Shown: one piece after another, positions 4,104-5,156 of the stretch
How positions within the stretch are numbered: the first letter of the stretch is position 1
Layout of the letters: the number at the start of each line of letters is the position of its first letter
Source of the DNA: Paracoccaceae bacterium
Lineage (GTDB): Bacteria; Pseudomonadota; Alphaproteobacteria; Rhodobacterales; Rhodobacteraceae
Assembly (NCBI GenBank): GCA_002746395.1
Contig: NVXA01000004.1
Span: forward strand, 178,049 to 183,204
Length of the DNA: 5,156 nucleotides
Direction of reading: 5' to 3'
Notes under the pieces: generated by a model
What the model saw: the letters and a program-made list of their open reading frames with translations, nothing else
The model's database searches: none
Told to the model about the DNA's origin: nothing
Made by a program: the position numbers and the translations under genes

Positions 4104-5156
4104 TTAAAGCGGCCAGAACACCGGAATAAGCAGGCTGGCCAGCACCCCGATGGACAGGTTCAACGGAATGCCAATCCGCATGAAATCCGTAAACTTATAT
4201 CCGCCCGGGCCATAGACCAGCGTGTTGGTTTGATATCCGATCGGGGTCGCAAAACTGGCCGAAGCCGCGACCATCACCGCCACCACCAAGGGCCGCGGAT
4301 CAACGCCAAGTGACGCGGCCAAGCCAATCGCAATCGGGGTTACGACAACCGCCACGGCGTTATTCGACACCAGCTCTGTCATCACCGACGTCAGCAGATA
4401 CACCCCCCAAATCAGCAGCGGCGCAGGCAGGCCCATCAGATAGGGTGCCAAAGCTTCGGCAATCAGCAGAACCGCCCCCGAACTTTGCAACGCCGCCCCG
4501 ATCGCCAGCATCGCAAATATCAGCGCCAACAAACGCCCATCGACAAAACCGAACGCTTCCTCCGCGTCAATACAACGGGTCAGCAGAACGACCGCCACGC
4601 CAACCACCGCCAACGCGAAAATGGAGGCGACACCCAAAGCCGCAAGCAGCACCACACCAGCCAGCACACTGAACACAATGGGCGCATGACGGCGGCGATA
4701 TGGACGCTCGGTCGGAACCGAAAGCTGAACCAATCGTTCATCCTGCGCCATCCGGTGAATGTCTTCCGCCACACCTTCCAGCAACAACGTATCCCCGACC
4801 CGCACGACAATATCGTCCAGTTGACTGCCAATATTTTGGTTCCGCCGATGCACCGCCAGTGGGTAAACGCCGTATCGCCGCCGCAAGCGCAAATCCCCCA
4901 AGGATCGCCCAACCAGCCGACACCCCGGCGATATCAACGCCTCCACCGTCGTGGTTTTGCGGCTCGATAATTGCTCCACCATGTCAACTTTGCGGCTGTC
5001 CTTCAGGCCCAGCAATTCATCGACGCCCGTGCGAAGAACCACGCGATCCCCCGCTTCCAGTGTCACACTGCCCAATCTGCGCCGCAGCGATTCATTATCG
5101 CGCAGCACATCAATCAGGCGCATCCCTTGCCGCTTGAAGGTCGCAACCTTCTGCAC
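4104..5156 (-). CDS. SLC13/DASS-family anion permease with TrkA-C domains, C-terminal part
   Basis: The last 350 codons of an inner-membrane, probably cation-coupled transporter; the N-terminal half lies beyond the right edge. The GTG at 5154-5156 could be read as a start, but the fragment opens inside a soluble domain, so it is treated as partial. Two TrkA-C (RCK_C) regions are visible, at about residues 8-50 (ending AGDRVVLRTG) and 70-147 (ending VGDTLLLEGVAED). About seven or eight membrane segments follow, between 158 and 348. The second-repeat signature reads TELVSNNAVAVVVTPIA (260-276), where SNN stands in place of the SNT of dicarboxylate carriers. It is followed by SFATPIGYQTNTLVYGPGGY (301-320). 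Full-length relatives are near 590 residues, with the TrkA-C pair inserted between two membrane halves. Substrates in this subfamily include sulfate and other anions; which one applies here is unknown. No hairpin terminator follows the stop, so read-through into yebC is possible. Confidence 0.9.
   Translation of the reverse strand: MQKVATFKRQGMRLIDVLRDNESLRRRLGSVTLEAGDRVVLRTGVDELLGLKDSRKVDMVEQLSSRKTTTVEALISPGCRLVGRSLGDLRLRRRYGVYPLAVHRRNQNIGSQLDDIVVRVGDTLLLEGVAEDIHRMAQDERLVQLSVPTERPYRRRHAPIVFSVLAGVVLLAALGVASIFALAVVGVAVVLLTRCIDAEEAFGFVDGRLLALIFAMLAIGAALQSSGAVLLIAEALAPYLMGLPAPLLIWGVYLLTSVMTELVSNNAVAVVVTPIAIGLAASLGVDPRPLVVAVMVAASASFATPIGYQTNTLVYGPGGYKFTDFMRIGIPLNLSIGVLASLLIPVFWPL

Noticed and set aside
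4310..5137. Several plus-strand open frames opposite the permease
   Set aside because: They are Pro/Arg/Gln-rich antisense shadows of a high-GC membrane-protein gene and have no motifs.

Overview
The window looks like ordinary chromosome of an alphaproteobacterium, most likely of the Rhodobacterales (roseobacter group). This is an inference from protein style: an SSB beginning MAGSVNKVI with a very Gly-rich linker, a YbdK-type carboxylate-amine ligase, a YebC, and an SLC13 permease carrying TrkA-C domains. It also rests on the moderately high GC with AT-rich intergenic stretches. No transposase, integrase, CRISPR array, tRNA, rRNA or phage gene is visible. I do not see an undescribed multi-gene system here. 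The more interesting material lies in the intergenic DNA.

Layout, left to right. Positions 1-9 hold the first three codons (M-A-E) of a minus-strand gene that leaves the window; it has a very good Shine-Dalgarno. A 200-bp divergent spacer follows, with a 9-bp direct repeat, a 14-bp perfect palindrome and a 17-bp dyad. It leads into a small single-domain rhodanese (228-590, plus). Tail to tail with it, with no base between the two stop codons, is a secreted SLT-type lytic transglycosylase (591-1172, minus). A 151-bp divergent spacer separates that gene from ssb (1324-1836, plus), which ends in a textbook hairpin terminator (1846-1873). The terminator can also serve the convergent ybdK-like gene (1878-3008, minus).

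Upstream of ybdK there is about 210 bp of AT-rich, palindrome-rich DNA with no convincing gene. It ends at a bidirectional terminator (3218-3254) that closes yebC (3259-3999, minus). Upstream of yebC is the C-terminal part of an SLC13-family anion permease with two TrkA-C domains (4104-5156, minus), cut by the window edge.

The genes are mostly independent housekeeping units rather than one pathway. They cover sulfur transfer (rhodanese), cell-wall cleavage (transglycosylase), DNA replication and repair (SSB), a gamma-glutamyl-type ligase of unclear substrate (YbdK family), a ribosome-linked or transcription-linked factor (YebC), and anion uptake (SLC13). The only plausible minus-strand co-transcribed pair is the permease and yebC, 104 bp apart. 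The terminators at 1846-1873 and 3218-3254 separate the other units. Names are based on motifs read directly from the sequence; no database search was run.
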